From CAINVV01 sp963663675 (GTDB lineage Bacteria; Bacteroidota; Bacteroidia; Bacteroidales; Prolixibacteraceae): a stretch of DNA of 64,000 nucleotides. Numbering within the stretch: the stretch's first letter is position 1; every line of letters begins with the position of its first letter. The notes beneath the pieces were generated by a model. That model was not told the DNA's origin, made no database searches, and was given only the letters and a program-made list of their open reading frames with translations. Below, piece by piece: positions 39,912 to 49,071 of the stretch. The translations under genes were made by a program, and so were the position numbers. The DNA lies in assembly GCA_963663675.1 (NCBI GenBank), contig OY760498.1, forward strand, positions 2,604,001 to 2,668,000. The letters are read 5' to 3'.

Positions 39912-40214
39912 TTATCCGCCTATTAAAACGGTCAATTCACCCATAACGATGCTGCCGCCATGCGCTGTAGTATCTCCGGCACGTGCTGCAGGTTTACCAC
40001 AGATCATTACAGTTGCTGAGCCCATTAAAATGGCATCCGGTGGTCCAACACAAATAGCCATATCTCCCACTACGGCAGCCGGCAATTTTCCGATCAGCAC
40101 AGTAGGAGCACCCGGTCCGGAAACCGGGCCACCAACATGCGGAATAGGTGGCACGCCCGGTGTCTGCATCGGACAGGTGTGCATATCGGTTAATCGTGCT
40201 GCAGGCTTTCCCAT
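39912..40214 (-). CDS. PAAR-domain T6SS spike-tip protein
   Basis: A 100-residue protein that is a complete PAAR domain: AARLTDMHTCP at the start, repeated short beta-strand blocks (GPGAPTVLIGKLPAAVVGD, GSATVMICGKPAARAGD) and HGG near the end, with His/Cys residues placed to bind the tip metal. It would cap the VgrG spike. It starts 12 bp after the vgrG stop. A 264-bp gap separates it from the metallopeptidase gene. Confidence 0.93.
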   Translation of the reverse strand: MGKPAARLTDMHTCPMQTPGVPPIPHVGGPVSGPGAPTVLIGKLPAAVVGDMAICVGPPDAILMGSATVMICGKPAARAGDTTAHGGSIVMGELTVLIGG

Positions 40215-40226
40215 ACTTACTAATTA

Positions 40227-42005
40227 CTAATTGATCATTACCATTGCACCTTTCACCGTTGTCTGGCCAGAAGCTGACAGTTCGGCGGAGGCATTGCCTT
40301 TTGCCACAAATCCAATATCTGCCTCCTGATTGATATTCAAGCCTTTGACTTTCACGTCCGCCTTGGAGGTAATATCAACGCCCGACAACGCCTCAATCGT
40401 GATTTTTGATTTCGAAACCAGTTTAATATCCTTTGGACTGTTCATGGAAATACCGTTGCTGTTGAGTTCTACAATGTTTTGGTTCTGGTCGGAGAGAAGA
40501 ATCGATTTCTGATCATCGCTGATGACCACTTTATTTCCGCCAGGTGTGTCGATGGTTGTAATCTTTTTCCCGTCATCAAACTCAATACGCAAATTGCTTT
40601 TTGTGACTATGCCTTTAAAACTGTTGTCCTGATTGGGCCAGCGGCTGTGCGGCTTGCTCCTGCCATGATAAAGACTGCCGATGATGTATGGTTTTTCGAT
40701 ATCGCCGCTTTCAAATCCAACCATTACCTCGTCTTCAATTTCGGGAACAAAGTAAAATCCTCTCTCATTGGCGGAATAAGGATTTACAGACCTGATCCAC
40801 GGACTCATCTGGTTACTCTCCTGCCAAATGAAGTTAACGCGTACCCTTCCCAGCTTTTCCGGATCCTTGTTATCCTTTACGACGGCACTTTGCGGATCAC
40901 TGCAAGATACAGCCTCCGGATCGGAATACCCCGGCACCTTGGCTTCAACTGGTACAGCTGTAAAATGATTCTCGTAATTCAGCAGATTATTGCAACGGTG
41001 TTCAATGGTGCTAACCAGGTACTCACCATAGTCGACCACCCCTTTCGCATCCGTCTTCAGCGCCTTAACCTTAATTTTCGTTCCAGGTACCAGGTTTAAA
41101 TTTTCACCAGTTGCCTCTATACCAGTCATACCCAGGGCTATGGCTGAGGCCTCGATCTCCATGGCATTCTTTTGTGCTTTCCCGTAATCGGCCGGAACGA
41201 TATTGACGTACGGAAAATATTCGACAACATCCTGTTTAAACCGTTTTCCGGACTGGTCAAAAGCATACCTGCCCACCTCGTTTTGCTGACTCTTCCCGGT
41301 CGAATTGTCAGTTTTTGCCTCCAACTGTTTCACATTCATATAGTCATAGGTAACATATTTGAATGCCGGGGCTTTCAGGTTAACCGAAAAATCAAGGGTA
41401 TCCAGGTCCTCACCCAAAACAAGATCCTGGGAATTCGATGTTGATTTACCGAAAACAAGTTCTTTGCCGTTGTAGTACATCCATTCACCATATCGCGCTG
41501 CCAACCTTTGAAGGAATTCCAGGCTGTTTTCCCGGTATTGGACACAATAAGGAATTGAATCGGTATTTGCGGGACTGACCTTTGCATTGAGAACATCGCG
41601 CGGCAACGGCTTCAACACCTCATTTACAATCTGTTCAAGTGTTTTATTTTCATACGACCGGAATCCGCGATGATCCTGCAACAAGTATTCAGGGCTGAAG
41701 CCCAGCAATACGATCTTGTCTTCATTTGACAGATCAGATTTCACTGCCTTTACAGAATGGATGATTCCCTTGAAAAACAGACCCGGGGAGCTCTTATTGT
41801 CCCCTAAAATCTCGATAACCATTGTTGATCCGATGAATTTTTTTGACTTGTTAATCACAAAATCATCAGGCTCTTCAAAAGTATCCATTCTGCAGGTTAC
41901 CTGGAAATCATGCAGCTCATGCATTCTTTGGTTAATGGAAAGCTCCAGGAAATCAGGTACTTTCTGACCACCGATTTCCATCCGGACAGACGATGCAAGT
42001 GCCAT
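40227..42005 (-). CDS. tssI: VgrG (TssI) T6SS spike protein
   Basis: A 592-residue VgrG. The N-terminal gp27-like part covers about 1-360. The gp5-like OB-fold follows with DPEKLGRVRVNFIWQES and VNPYSANERGFYFVPEIEDE, including EDEVMVGFESGDIEKPYIIG. A C-terminal beta-helix of short repeats ends TTVKGAMVMIN. No extra C-terminal effector domain is present, so toxicity must come from a separate cargo, most likely the adjacent PAAR-linked metallopeptidase. It lies downstream of the Hcp genes in the leftward operon. Confidence 0.93.
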   Translation of the reverse strand: MALASSVRMEIGGQKVPDFLELSINQRMHELHDFQVTCRMDTFEEPDDFVINKSKKFIGSTMVIEILGDNKSSPGLFFKGIIHSVKAVKSDLSNEDKIVLLGFSPEYLLQDHRGFRSYENKTLEQIVNEVLKPLPRDVLNAKVSPANTDSIPYCVQYRENSLEFLQRLAARYGEWMYYNGKELVFGKSTSNSQDLVLGEDLDTLDFSVNLKAPAFKYVTYDYMNVKQLEAKTDNSTGKSQQNEVGRYAFDQSGKRFKQDVVEYFPYVNIVPADYGKAQKNAMEIEASAIALGMTGIEATGENLNLVPGTKIKVKALKTDAKGVVDYGEYLVSTIEHRCNNLLNYENHFTAVPVEAKVPGYSDPEAVSCSDPQSAVVKDNKDPEKLGRVRVNFIWQESNQMSPWIRSVNPYSANERGFYFVPEIEDEVMVGFESGDIEKPYIIGSLYHGRSKPHSRWPNQDNSFKGIVTKSNLRIEFDDGKKITTIDTPGGNKVVISDDQKSILLSDQNQNIVELNSNGISMNSPKDIKLVSKSKITIEALSGVDITSKADVKVKGLNINQEADIGFVAKGNASAELSASGQTTVKGAMVMIN

Positions 42006-42102
42006 TGGGAATGATTGCTAAAATTATAACCACAATTGTAGGTATAAAACCTCCGAAAGGCCGGAAGTTTCTGTCAGTACAGAGCTAATTTTACATAATT
42101 GC

Positions 42103-42516
42103 CTAATTGTTAGACTCGTACTTGGTCCAGGTATTACTGTGGGTCACCCCTGAAACAGAAATCTCCCTCGCAGAAATAGTGATCTCTTCAAGCATTTCAC
42201 TGTCACGTATAAAAGATTCGTGGTAAGAGATACAACGGGCATCCTTAAATTCAAGCGTTTTAAAAACTTTTTCGGTGTCTTCTCCCGAAAAGGCAATCTT
42301 ACCGCTCTTATCCGCTTTTGAGGAAATCATCCAGTGCATAATTTCCTGATCGTCAATACTGCTGAATGACAGGCTGATCACCCCCCCCTTCACTTCCGAT
42401 TTGGGCAAACCCCTTTGATCAATGTCCTGCGTGAAACCATAGTTGCAAGACAAAAGGGGAATGCCTTCACTTCCCGACTCGTGTCCGTTAATATATAATC
42501 GTGCTGTTAAAACCAT
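42103..42516 (-). CDS. tssD: TssD (Hcp) T6SS tube protein
   Basis: 137 residues from the ATG at 42516 (MVLTARLYINGHESG). An upstream in-frame extension of 12 codons is unlikely because the conserved N-terminal strand starts here. LLSCNYGFTQDIDQRGLPKS and the following GGxISLSFSS are typical of Bacteroidota Hcp, and length matches the family. Hcp hexamers stack into the inner tube that is fired with the VgrG spike. Confidence 0.85.
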   Translation of the reverse strand: MVLTARLYINGHESGSEGIPLLSCNYGFTQDIDQRGLPKSEVKGGVISLSFSSIDDQEIMHWMISSKADKSGKIAFSGEDTEKVFKTLEFKDARCISYHESFIRDSEMLEEITISAREISVSGVTHSNTWTKYESNN

Positions 42517-42603
42517 TTTCTCTTTTACATTTGGATTGTGAATTAACCGCAAACAGAAAACAAATTTTAGGCAGAGACTTATCCGGAATTGACCTGGCCA
42601 AAT

Positions 42604-43020
42604 TTATCTCTGCGAAGTCTGGTCTAAAGCGACACCATCGATGGTTACCTTTTGACCAACCATTGACATGGATATTTGAACACCATATTCAGTAATTGAT
42701 TCATTGTAACTTTCCAGGCATACTTTTTCCAAAACAAAGTCCCTTGACTTGGCTTCCATCTCCTGGTCACTGATCTTGAAAGTGACTTTATTCTTCACCT
42801 GGTGTGATACAAGCCATTGAATCAATGCCTTAACCGAATCCTTGTCAGGTTCCATTACTGAAAATGAAAAAGGAGTAACCACCACAGGGCCAAATGTAAT
42901 TTTCTTATCATTGCTGGCATTGGACACATTGGCACTGGAATTATAGCCAAAACTCAATCCTCCCTGCAATTCCAGGGGTTTTGAAATTCCATCAATTTCA
43001 CATTTAATTGTTGTTGACAT
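42604..43020 (-). CDS. Hcp-like protein, second tube-type paralogue (tentative)
   Basis: A 138-residue protein with no signal peptide, encoded just before tssD in the same direction. Its predicted strand-rich pattern, central helix (DSVKALIQWLVSHQ, about 61-74) and C-terminal YNESITEYGVQISMSMVGQKV resemble an Hcp fold: barrel, one helix, then strands. Sequence identity with the neighbouring tssD is low by eye. It could be a second tube protein, an adaptor that carries cargo inside the tube, or a sheath-tube connector. Its place between tssC and tssD supports a T6SS structural role. Confidence 0.6.
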   Translation of the reverse strand: MSTTIKCEIDGISKPLELQGGLSFGYNSSANVSNASNDKKITFGPVVVTPFSFSVMEPDKDSVKALIQWLVSHQVKNKVTFKISDQEMEAKSRDFVLEKVCLESYNESITEYGVQISMSMVGQKVTIDGVALDQTSQR

Positions 43021-43065
43021 TGTAATTGTTTTTTAAAATTGATAAAACCGGGTTTATCCGGATGC

Positions 43066-44451
43066 TTAATTCTGGTCGTATGATGAATCCCAGGCGGTTC
43101 CTTCATCGCCCTTTTGTCCATCCATTTTTATCATGAAGTTCTTAGCCGGGAAATAGGGCTTCATATTGATATCGAGAAAGACACGATCCTTCTGATTCGG
43201 ATCCTGTTCGAACCTCGTAATCGTAAAATCTTCTATCAGCTTTCCCGGTCCGGCAATGCTGTTCAGAAATTTACCAATCTGGCTCTTCAGTTCCCGCTGT
43301 GTCTCATAGTCGAAATTCTCAAAAGCACGACGGTTCAGGAAATCCATCAATACTTTGGTAACATAGTCAAATACTCTTACAACAGAGTAAGTCTGCAATC
43401 CAAGATTGTCGCCGTTGAAGAGCGTCTTGGCAGAGAAAGCCATTACTTTTCCATACTCGTTAACCATGGGAACAAGGCCCATTTTTTCCAGGCTGGCGAT
43501 TTCACTTTTCTTGAGATCAAATTTCACACCGTCAACTTCTTTGAGTCCGCCATGTTTTTTACCCGCAGCTACCTGCGACATGAGTGTATTGTAAATCGTA
43601 CCGGCCAAAGCTGTTGAAGGCGGGACGAAAAGTTCTTCCTCCTCTCCCACTTCGGTGAATTTGTCGCGGCCTACCAGCCAGTTGCAGGTCATCATTACGT
43701 TGGAGCGATATTTGTCACCACCGGTAAGGTTCGCTCCCTCAAACATGTCCATCACATCATCGGGATTATCCAGGTGTTCGAAATCAGTAACCAGCATTAC
43801 TTTATTTTCATAGGCAATCCTGGCCCATTTTTCAACGACCTTGTTTGATCCCAGGTAACCCGGAACGACAAGCAATCCATAATTGTCACGCAGGTCCAGC
43901 CGGTCATAATTCGCAACAAGCTCTTCCCGCACCGCATCTACGAAGCGCGTATCATCTAGGTCTTTCAACTGTTCCAGGTCAGCATTCATCACCGTAATAT
44001 TCTTCAGCTTCGCGCTTTCCGTATTTTTATAGAACAAGGCAACAGATCGGTAAGATCGTTCAAGATCCCTGGTCAGTTCAATGGCCTTCGCCATGTTGGT
44101 TTTGAAAGTTTCATCGGCAATCTGGATATTTTTTTCACTCCTTTCTACCATATCCGATACACTTTCGGAAGAATTCAATACTGCCGCCCACAATTGCAGG
44201 GTCTTTTTGAGTTTTTCCCGCTCCTCCTTGTAAGCTGATTCAGAAAGAAATATGCGTTTCCGGGCTTTTCGTTCCGGATTCATATTTTCTACTCCCGCGA
44301 AAGTCATTTCAAGCAGATCGAAACCGCCAACTTTGGCAAGTTTATCCAATCCGCTTTTTAGCTGTTCGGCAGGATTTTCTACCATCTTTACATTTTCAAT
44401 CACCTTTTCCTTGTATTGTGATATATCCTGGACTTTTTCTGATTGAGCCAT
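43066..44451 (-). CDS. tssC: TssC, T6SS contractile sheath large subunit
   Basis: A 461-residue protein with TssC features in Bacteroidota form: NYGLLVVPGYLGSNKVVEKW, a central block with MMTCNWLVGRDKF, and the C-terminal RRAFENFDYETQRELKSQI region preceding the sheath-handshake strands (RVFLDINMKPYFPAKNFMIK). It pairs with TssB, encoded 38 bp upstream, to form the contractile sheath around the Hcp tube. Length is close to that of other TssC proteins. Confidence 0.88.
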   Translation of the reverse strand: MAQSEKVQDISQYKEKVIENVKMVENPAEQLKSGLDKLAKVGGFDLLEMTFAGVENMNPERKARKRIFLSESAYKEEREKLKKTLQLWAAVLNSSESVSDMVERSEKNIQIADETFKTNMAKAIELTRDLERSYRSVALFYKNTESAKLKNITVMNADLEQLKDLDDTRFVDAVREELVANYDRLDLRDNYGLLVVPGYLGSNKVVEKWARIAYENKVMLVTDFEHLDNPDDVMDMFEGANLTGGDKYRSNVMMTCNWLVGRDKFTEVGEEEELFVPPSTALAGTIYNTLMSQVAAGKKHGGLKEVDGVKFDLKKSEIASLEKMGLVPMVNEYGKVMAFSAKTLFNGDNLGLQTYSVVRVFDYVTKVLMDFLNRRAFENFDYETQRELKSQIGKFLNSIAGPGKLIEDFTITRFEQDPNQKDRVFLDINMKPYFPAKNFMIKMDGQKGDEGTAWDSSYDQN

Positions 44452-44489
44452 AATTTCTAGATTTTACTCGGTTTAAAAATGATTGAATA

Positions 44490-44939
44490 TCAGGAATGAA
44501 CCTCTTCCAGTTCTTTGATCAATGCATACATGACAGCCAGCAAGTCGGCTTTTGTTTCAGGGTTCTCCAGCGTTTTCCTTAACAACTGATTACCTTTCAA
44601 CTGCTTAATGATTTTCTGGTACTGCTCTTTTTCAATACTCAGCCCTTGCAAAAAATCACTTTGAGCGGTAATTCCTTTGATACCAAAATCAGATAGTCCT
44701 TTAAAGGATAGTGTCTCATCTTTCTTTGCACCGTCACTATCTTCAAACTCAACCGCCACTTTTGGTTTGTAATGTTCAAAGACATCGTCAATCGTCTGCA
44801 GTCCCGTAACAATTTTGGGCTTAATAGGGGCGTCTCCGGTTAGTTTTTCACAAAGCAATGTTTTGTTCAATGGGATATCAGCGAATGCCTCACTGGCATC
44901 GCCCTGCACTTCAGTGCCACCAATTCCATATTCCAGCAT
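44490..44939 (-). CDS. tssB: TssB, T6SS contractile sheath small subunit
   Basis: A 149-residue protein. IPLNKTLLCEKLTGDAPIKP (about 23-42) and VAVEFEDSDG match Bacteroidota TssB. The C-terminal helices (KQLKGNQLLRKTLENPETK ... IKELEEV) would contact TssC and the ClpV ATPase. Its place directly upstream of tssC is the normal sheath arrangement. A 122-bp gap to tssH holds a remnant of the TGCTAATN repeat. Confidence 0.88.
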   Translation of the reverse strand: MLEYGIGGTEVQGDASEAFADIPLNKTLLCEKLTGDAPIKPKIVTGLQTIDDVFEHYKPKVAVEFEDSDGAKKDETLSFKGLSDFGIKGITAQSDFLQGLSIEKEQYQKIIKQLKGNQLLRKTLENPETKADLLAVMYALIKELEEVHS

Positions 44940-45028
44940 AATTTTTCGGTTAAATGGTTAATAACAAGTTATTGTTTAAGTTGCCTTCATTCTTCAATTT
45001 TCGATTTTTTCCCTTTCCCTTTATCAAT

Positions 45029-45055
45029 CAGCATATTAGCGCATCAGCACATTAT
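45029..45055. repeat. Degenerate TGCTAATN remnant 7
   Basis: CAGCATATTAGCGCATCAGCAC is a decayed right-type arm ending CATTATC, seven bases from the tssH stop codon. No left arm remains. It is the most degraded copy in the window. Confidence 0.7.
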
Positions 45056-45061
45056 CTCATT

Positions 45062-47539
45062 TCAATTTACTTCCCATATCAATTCTTTCGCTTCTCCAGT
45101 CCTGATATGCACCACAGATCCTCTCCCAATCTCACCCGATATGATTTTCCTGGACAAAGGCTTTCTGAGTTCGGTTCTGATCACACCAATCAGTGGACGG
45201 GCGCCAAATTTTGGGGTAAATCCGGATTTGGCAAGAATCTCTTTTGCATCCTGATCAAGCTTAAGCTCAATACCCTGACTATCAAGCGATTTAAGTAAAT
45301 TTCTCAAATGAATATCGAATATTTTAACCACATTCTCCTCACTGATAGGTGCAAACGGGATGATTTCTGTTAACCGGCCCAAAAATTCCGGTCTGAAATG
45401 CTTTTCCATCAATTCGGATAGTTTGGCGGAAGTAGGAATTTCTCCCCTGTCAAAACTTTCTACAATATAGGAGCTGCCGATATTTGAGGTAAACAGGATG
45501 ACTGCATTGGAAAAGTCTCCCTCCTTGCCAAGCCGGTCGTGTAGTTTCCCTTCATCCAAAATCTGGAGGAAAATATCAAATACCGACGCGTGAGCCTTTT
45601 CAATTTCATCAAATAAAACTATGGCGTAAGGTTTCTGCCTGATTTTGTTAACCAGCAGCCCGCCCTCCTCATACCCGACATATCCGGGCGGTGCACCGTA
45701 CAACAGCGCCGCTGAATGTTCTTCCTTGAATTCAGACATATCGAAGCGGATAAGCGAGGATTCATCGTTGAAGAGGAATTCAGCGAGTGTTTTGGCCAAT
45801 TCGGTTTTCCCGGTTCCCGTAGGCCCAAGGAAAAAGAATGATCCGATTGGCTGACCGGCTTTACTTAACCCGGAACGGGATTCCCGGATGGCTTCTGCAA
45901 TGCTTTTAATTCCATGATCCTGACCTATGACCCTTTTTTTCAGGTACTCTTCGATATGTAGCAGCCGTTCCTTTTCCTGGGTCTGAACCTTTCCCATCGG
46001 GACACCTGTTACGCTTGAAACAACTGCAGCAAGATCCGATTTGTCAATGAAATCAGATTTTTCGGTCGACAATGTTTCAAGTGATGCCAGGACATTCTCA
46101 AGGGCCTCTTTGATTTCCAAAGCATTATCAATTTTAGAAATATCCTTTTGATCCTGGAGCTTTATCAGAACTACCGGACTAATCTTCTCCTTGATCTGCT
46201 TCTCAAACCAGAATAATTCCACTTTTAAAGCTTCATCTGTAAGATTTCCCTCATTTTTGGCCAGAACTTCAAGCTCCTGTTTTAACGTTTCGACTTCAGG
46301 TTGCAAAGTATCCTGCATCATCCGCACAACGGCCTGTGAACGGTCAATCAAATCAATAGCAGCTTCCGGCAGGCTCTTTTCCTTTAAATATCTACGGGCA
46401 AGTACAATCGCCTCTTTCTGGACATCAGCAGGAACCTTCAGATTATGGTGTTTTTCGTAAACAGGAATTATTTGAAGCAACATTCTTGTACATGTCTCTG
46501 TATCAGGTTCTTCTAGTTTGATAATTTCGAATTTTCGACTAAAAGCTTCATCTCCTTCAATAAATTTGGTGTAATTGTCAACCGAAGTGGTACCAATGAC
46601 TGTCAGAGTGCCCTTGTCGAGCTCTGGTTTAAGCAGGTTAGCTGCCCCGGAGGCGCCTGCCTGGGCATCCAGTATCATATGAATCTCATCCACAAACAGG
46701 ATTGCTTTATCAAATTGCTTAATCTCTTTGATTATATTTTTCAACCTGTCTTCAATTTCCCCTTTGTAGGAGGCTCCGGCGATCAATGAACCATAATCAA
46801 GTTCAAACACTTTGGTTCCTGACAGACTGACCGGTACCTTGTCCTGAATGATGTTTTGTACAAATCCATTCACGAGCGCGGTCTTCCCTACGCCGGTCTC
46901 ACCAACTATCATCACATTGGGCTTCGATCTTCTGCCAAGAATCTCAGCCATCATCCTGATCTCCTTATCCCTACCAACAACCGGGTCCAGTCTGCCCTGC
47001 CGGGCCATAATATTTAACTCACTGCAATATTTCAGAAGAGCAGTCTGCTTTGCCTCCGGCACAGCCGATTTACCAGTATTACCAGGCTTACTGATCACAT
47101 TCTCCAGATCGGTCTTTTCGATAATTTTGTTCAGTATCTCCTGGTATCCAAGATTCAGTGTCTTTAACTGCTCGTAGGTAAAGCCAACTCCCGGAATGGT
47201 CAGCGCTACCAGTACGCACACCGGGGTTATCGTATCCTCTGAGATTTTTAACCGAACATTGTCTGCTTCATTTAGAACTGCTTTGACACTCTTGTCAGCT
47301 GCCGGCTGATCGGAAATTTTAGTTGATTTAGGATAATTATCAATCCTGACGTCCGCCCATTCCTCCAGGTAATAAAAATCCACACCGATTTCTTCCAGAA
47401 AACGTGTCAGTTCTATGTCCTTGTGTAATAAGGCTTTTAAAAGATGGGCAGGAGAAAATTCTGCATTTAAATATTCCCTGGCAATAGACTGAGAAATTCC
47501 TATTGCCTGTTTCACTTTATCGGATAGGATAAAATCCAT
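45062..47539 (-). CDS. tssH: TssH (ClpV), T6SS sheath-recycling AAA+ ATPase
   Basis: An 825-residue Clp-type disaggregase that opens the leftward operon. The N-terminal Clp double-repeat domain covers 1-145. The first AAA+ module has Walker A GETGVGKT (213-220) and Walker B AILFVDEIH. A middle coiled-coil region follows. The second module has Walker A GPTGTGKT and Walker B IVLFDEIEKAH. A ClpB-type D2 C-terminal domain closes the protein. Location with tssB and tssC identifies it as the ATPase that dismantles contracted sheath rather than a housekeeping ClpB. Confidence 0.92.
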   Translation of the reverse strand: MDFILSDKVKQAIGISQSIAREYLNAEFSPAHLLKALLHKDIELTRFLEEIGVDFYYLEEWADVRIDNYPKSTKISDQPAADKSVKAVLNEADNVRLKISEDTITPVCVLVALTIPGVGFTYEQLKTLNLGYQEILNKIIEKTDLENVISKPGNTGKSAVPEAKQTALLKYCSELNIMARQGRLDPVVGRDKEIRMMAEILGRRSKPNVMIVGETGVGKTALVNGFVQNIIQDKVPVSLSGTKVFELDYGSLIAGASYKGEIEDRLKNIIKEIKQFDKAILFVDEIHMILDAQAGASGAANLLKPELDKGTLTVIGTTSVDNYTKFIEGDEAFSRKFEIIKLEEPDTETCTRMLLQIIPVYEKHHNLKVPADVQKEAIVLARRYLKEKSLPEAAIDLIDRSQAVVRMMQDTLQPEVETLKQELEVLAKNEGNLTDEALKVELFWFEKQIKEKISPVVLIKLQDQKDISKIDNALEIKEALENVLASLETLSTEKSDFIDKSDLAAVVSSVTGVPMGKVQTQEKERLLHIEEYLKKRVIGQDHGIKSIAEAIRESRSGLSKAGQPIGSFFFLGPTGTGKTELAKTLAEFLFNDESSLIRFDMSEFKEEHSAALLYGAPPGYVGYEEGGLLVNKIRQKPYAIVLFDEIEKAHASVFDIFLQILDEGKLHDRLGKEGDFSNAVILFTSNIGSSYIVESFDRGEIPTSAKLSELMEKHFRPEFLGRLTEIIPFAPISEENVVKIFDIHLRNLLKSLDSQGIELKLDQDAKEILAKSGFTPKFGARPLIGVIRTELRKPLSRKIISGEIGRGSVVHIRTGEAKELIWEVN

Positions 47540-47830
47540 AATACCAGATATTTGATATTACCTTAACACCCCACATATTATAATTTACCGGTATCCTGGA
47601 TCAGATAATTCAAACTGACCAAAATATTTTCAACTATTAACAGAACGAATGAACAAGAATATTACCCGATTTATGTGAATCACTGGACAGAAACAGGCAA
47701 AATTGGAGAAACTCAATGCTTAATATCTTCCAAACAGTAAATCACCAATCGCAATGAATGCTCCAATTTACATAATTATTATCTAATAATCAAGAGATTA
47801 TTCAGATTATGTCAAAATTTTATTCATAAA
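47540..47830. other. Upstream region of tssH
   Basis: About 290 bp of AT-rich sequence with no open frame of note. The promoter of the leftward T6SS operon must lie here, but no convincing TTTG/TAnnTTTG pair was found on the minus strand. Confidence 0.5.
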
Positions 47831-47854
47831 AAAAAGAGCCGGTCGGCTCTTTTT
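47831..47854. terminator. Bidirectional rho-independent terminator
   Basis: AAAAAGAGCC, loop GGTC, GGCTCTTTTT: a perfect 10-bp stem with A and T tails on either side. It would end leftward transcription from korAB before tssH. A TGCTAATN array begins at the next base. Confidence 0.88.
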
Positions 47855-48055
47855 AATGTGCTAATGTGATAATGTGCTAATGTGCTAATGGATGGTGCGA
47901 TCATTTGCACATTTATGTAAGTAATCCTTCTGATCAAAATTAGTGAAATTAGATTATCTTTTCTTTATCAACGACTTAAAACGCCCCTTCCAATTATTAG
48001 CAAATTAGCACATTAGCATATTAGCAAATTAGCATATTAGCATATTAGCAAATTA
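47855..48055. repeat. TGCTAATN hairpin repeat element 8 (two arms)
   Basis: Left array 47855-47892 (one unit altered to TGATAATG), right array about 47995-48055 with seven or more units. The right tip includes the korB stop codon. The core (about 100 bp) shares little with the other cores and looks old or replaced. Confidence 0.92.
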
Positions 48056-49069
48056 ATCAACCGTCCATGTGTTTCCACTGGCAAGCAACTGATCAACGGA
48101 CGATATCCTGGACTTAGCTTTTGCTTCGGCAATCTGTTCTTCCATGGCCTGGTCGTAGACTTTGGAAGGAACGGCGCGGATTACACCCATCGCCACCGGG
48201 AAATCAGGCAGTTTCATGTTGATGAGCGACTGATGCAGGAAACCGTCCTGATCAGTTACGTCATGCACGAGGATATCTTCCGGATTCACACCTTCTTCAC
48301 CAATCTTAACCACGCGGAGTTTGCCTTTGTGGAGTATGATTCCCTTGTCACGGTCGTTGCCGAAAATCATGGGCTGACCGTGTTTGAGGAAAATCTGGTT
48401 TTCTTCCCTTGTTTTGGGGTCGGTAATGGCCTCATGCACACCGTCATTGAATATGACGCAGTTCTGAAGTACTTCAACCACGGAAGTGCCTTTGAAAACG
48501 GCTGCTTCCTCGAAAACCTCCTGCGAATGTTTCAGGTTGTTGTCGACGCAACGTGCAAAAAAGGATCCACCTGCACCGAGGACCAGTCGTCCGGGTAGAA
48601 AAGGATCTTCAATGGTTCCCATCGGGGAGGTCTTGGAGACAAAACCACGGTCGGTGGTAGGTGAATACTGACCTTTGGTAAGTCCGTAAATCTTATTGTT
48701 GAACAGGATGATATTCAAATCGATGTTCCTGCGGATGGCGTGGATGAAATGGTTGCCGCCAATAGCCAGTGCATCCCCGTCACCGGTGATTTCCCAAACT
48801 GTCAGCCTGGGATTGGCGCACTTGACACCTGAGGCAATAGCTGCGGCGCGTCCGTGGATGGTATGAAATCCATAGGTACTCATGTAATATGGAAATCGTG
48901 AAGAGCAGCCAATGCCCGAAATAACGGCAAAATCCTCGTGCCGGATGCCCAGGTTGGCCATTGCCTTCTGAATTCCGTTCAACACCGCATGGTCACCGCA
49001 TCCGGGGCACCATCTTACTTCATTTTCACTCTTGAAGTCCTTAAGAGTATAGTTCAATGCTTCGATCAT
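48053..49069 (-). CDS. korB: 2-oxoacid:ferredoxin oxidoreductase, beta subunit
   Basis: A 338-residue thiamine-diphosphate-binding subunit. RWCPGCGDHAVLNG (19-32) is the N-terminal signature with two Cys, and GDGDALAIGGNHFIHA with following NNKIYGLTKGQ is the TPP/Mg site. It forms an enzyme with the alpha subunit encoded two bases upstream. Together they convert 2-oxoglutarate (or another 2-oxoacid) plus CoA to the acyl-CoA and CO2 using ferredoxin, or the reverse, as is common in anaerobic Bacteroidota. The stop codon lies within the repeat element. Confidence 0.92.
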   Translation of the reverse strand: MIEALNYTLKDFKSENEVRWCPGCGDHAVLNGIQKAMANLGIRHEDFAVISGIGCSSRFPYYMSTYGFHTIHGRAAAIASGVKCANPRLTVWEITGDGDALAIGGNHFIHAIRRNIDLNIILFNNKIYGLTKGQYSPTTDRGFVSKTSPMGTIEDPFLPGRLVLGAGGSFFARCVDNNLKHSQEVFEEAAVFKGTSVVEVLQNCVIFNDGVHEAITDPKTREENQIFLKHGQPMIFGNDRDKGIILHKGKLRVVKIGEEGVNPEDILVHDVTDQDGFLHQSLINMKLPDFPVAMGVIRAVPSKVYDQAMEEQIAEAKAKSRISSVDQLLASGNTWTVD

Positions 49070-49071
49070 GA

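Noticed and set aside
32662..47539. Extracellular contractile injection system or phage tail instead of T6SS
   Set aside because: TssN, TssK, TssO, TssB/TssC and a ClpV-type ATPase are present, while tail-fibre, tape-measure and free-particle genes are not.
45062..47539. Housekeeping ClpB chaperone
   Set aside because: Operon position with tssB and tssC marks it as TssH/ClpV.
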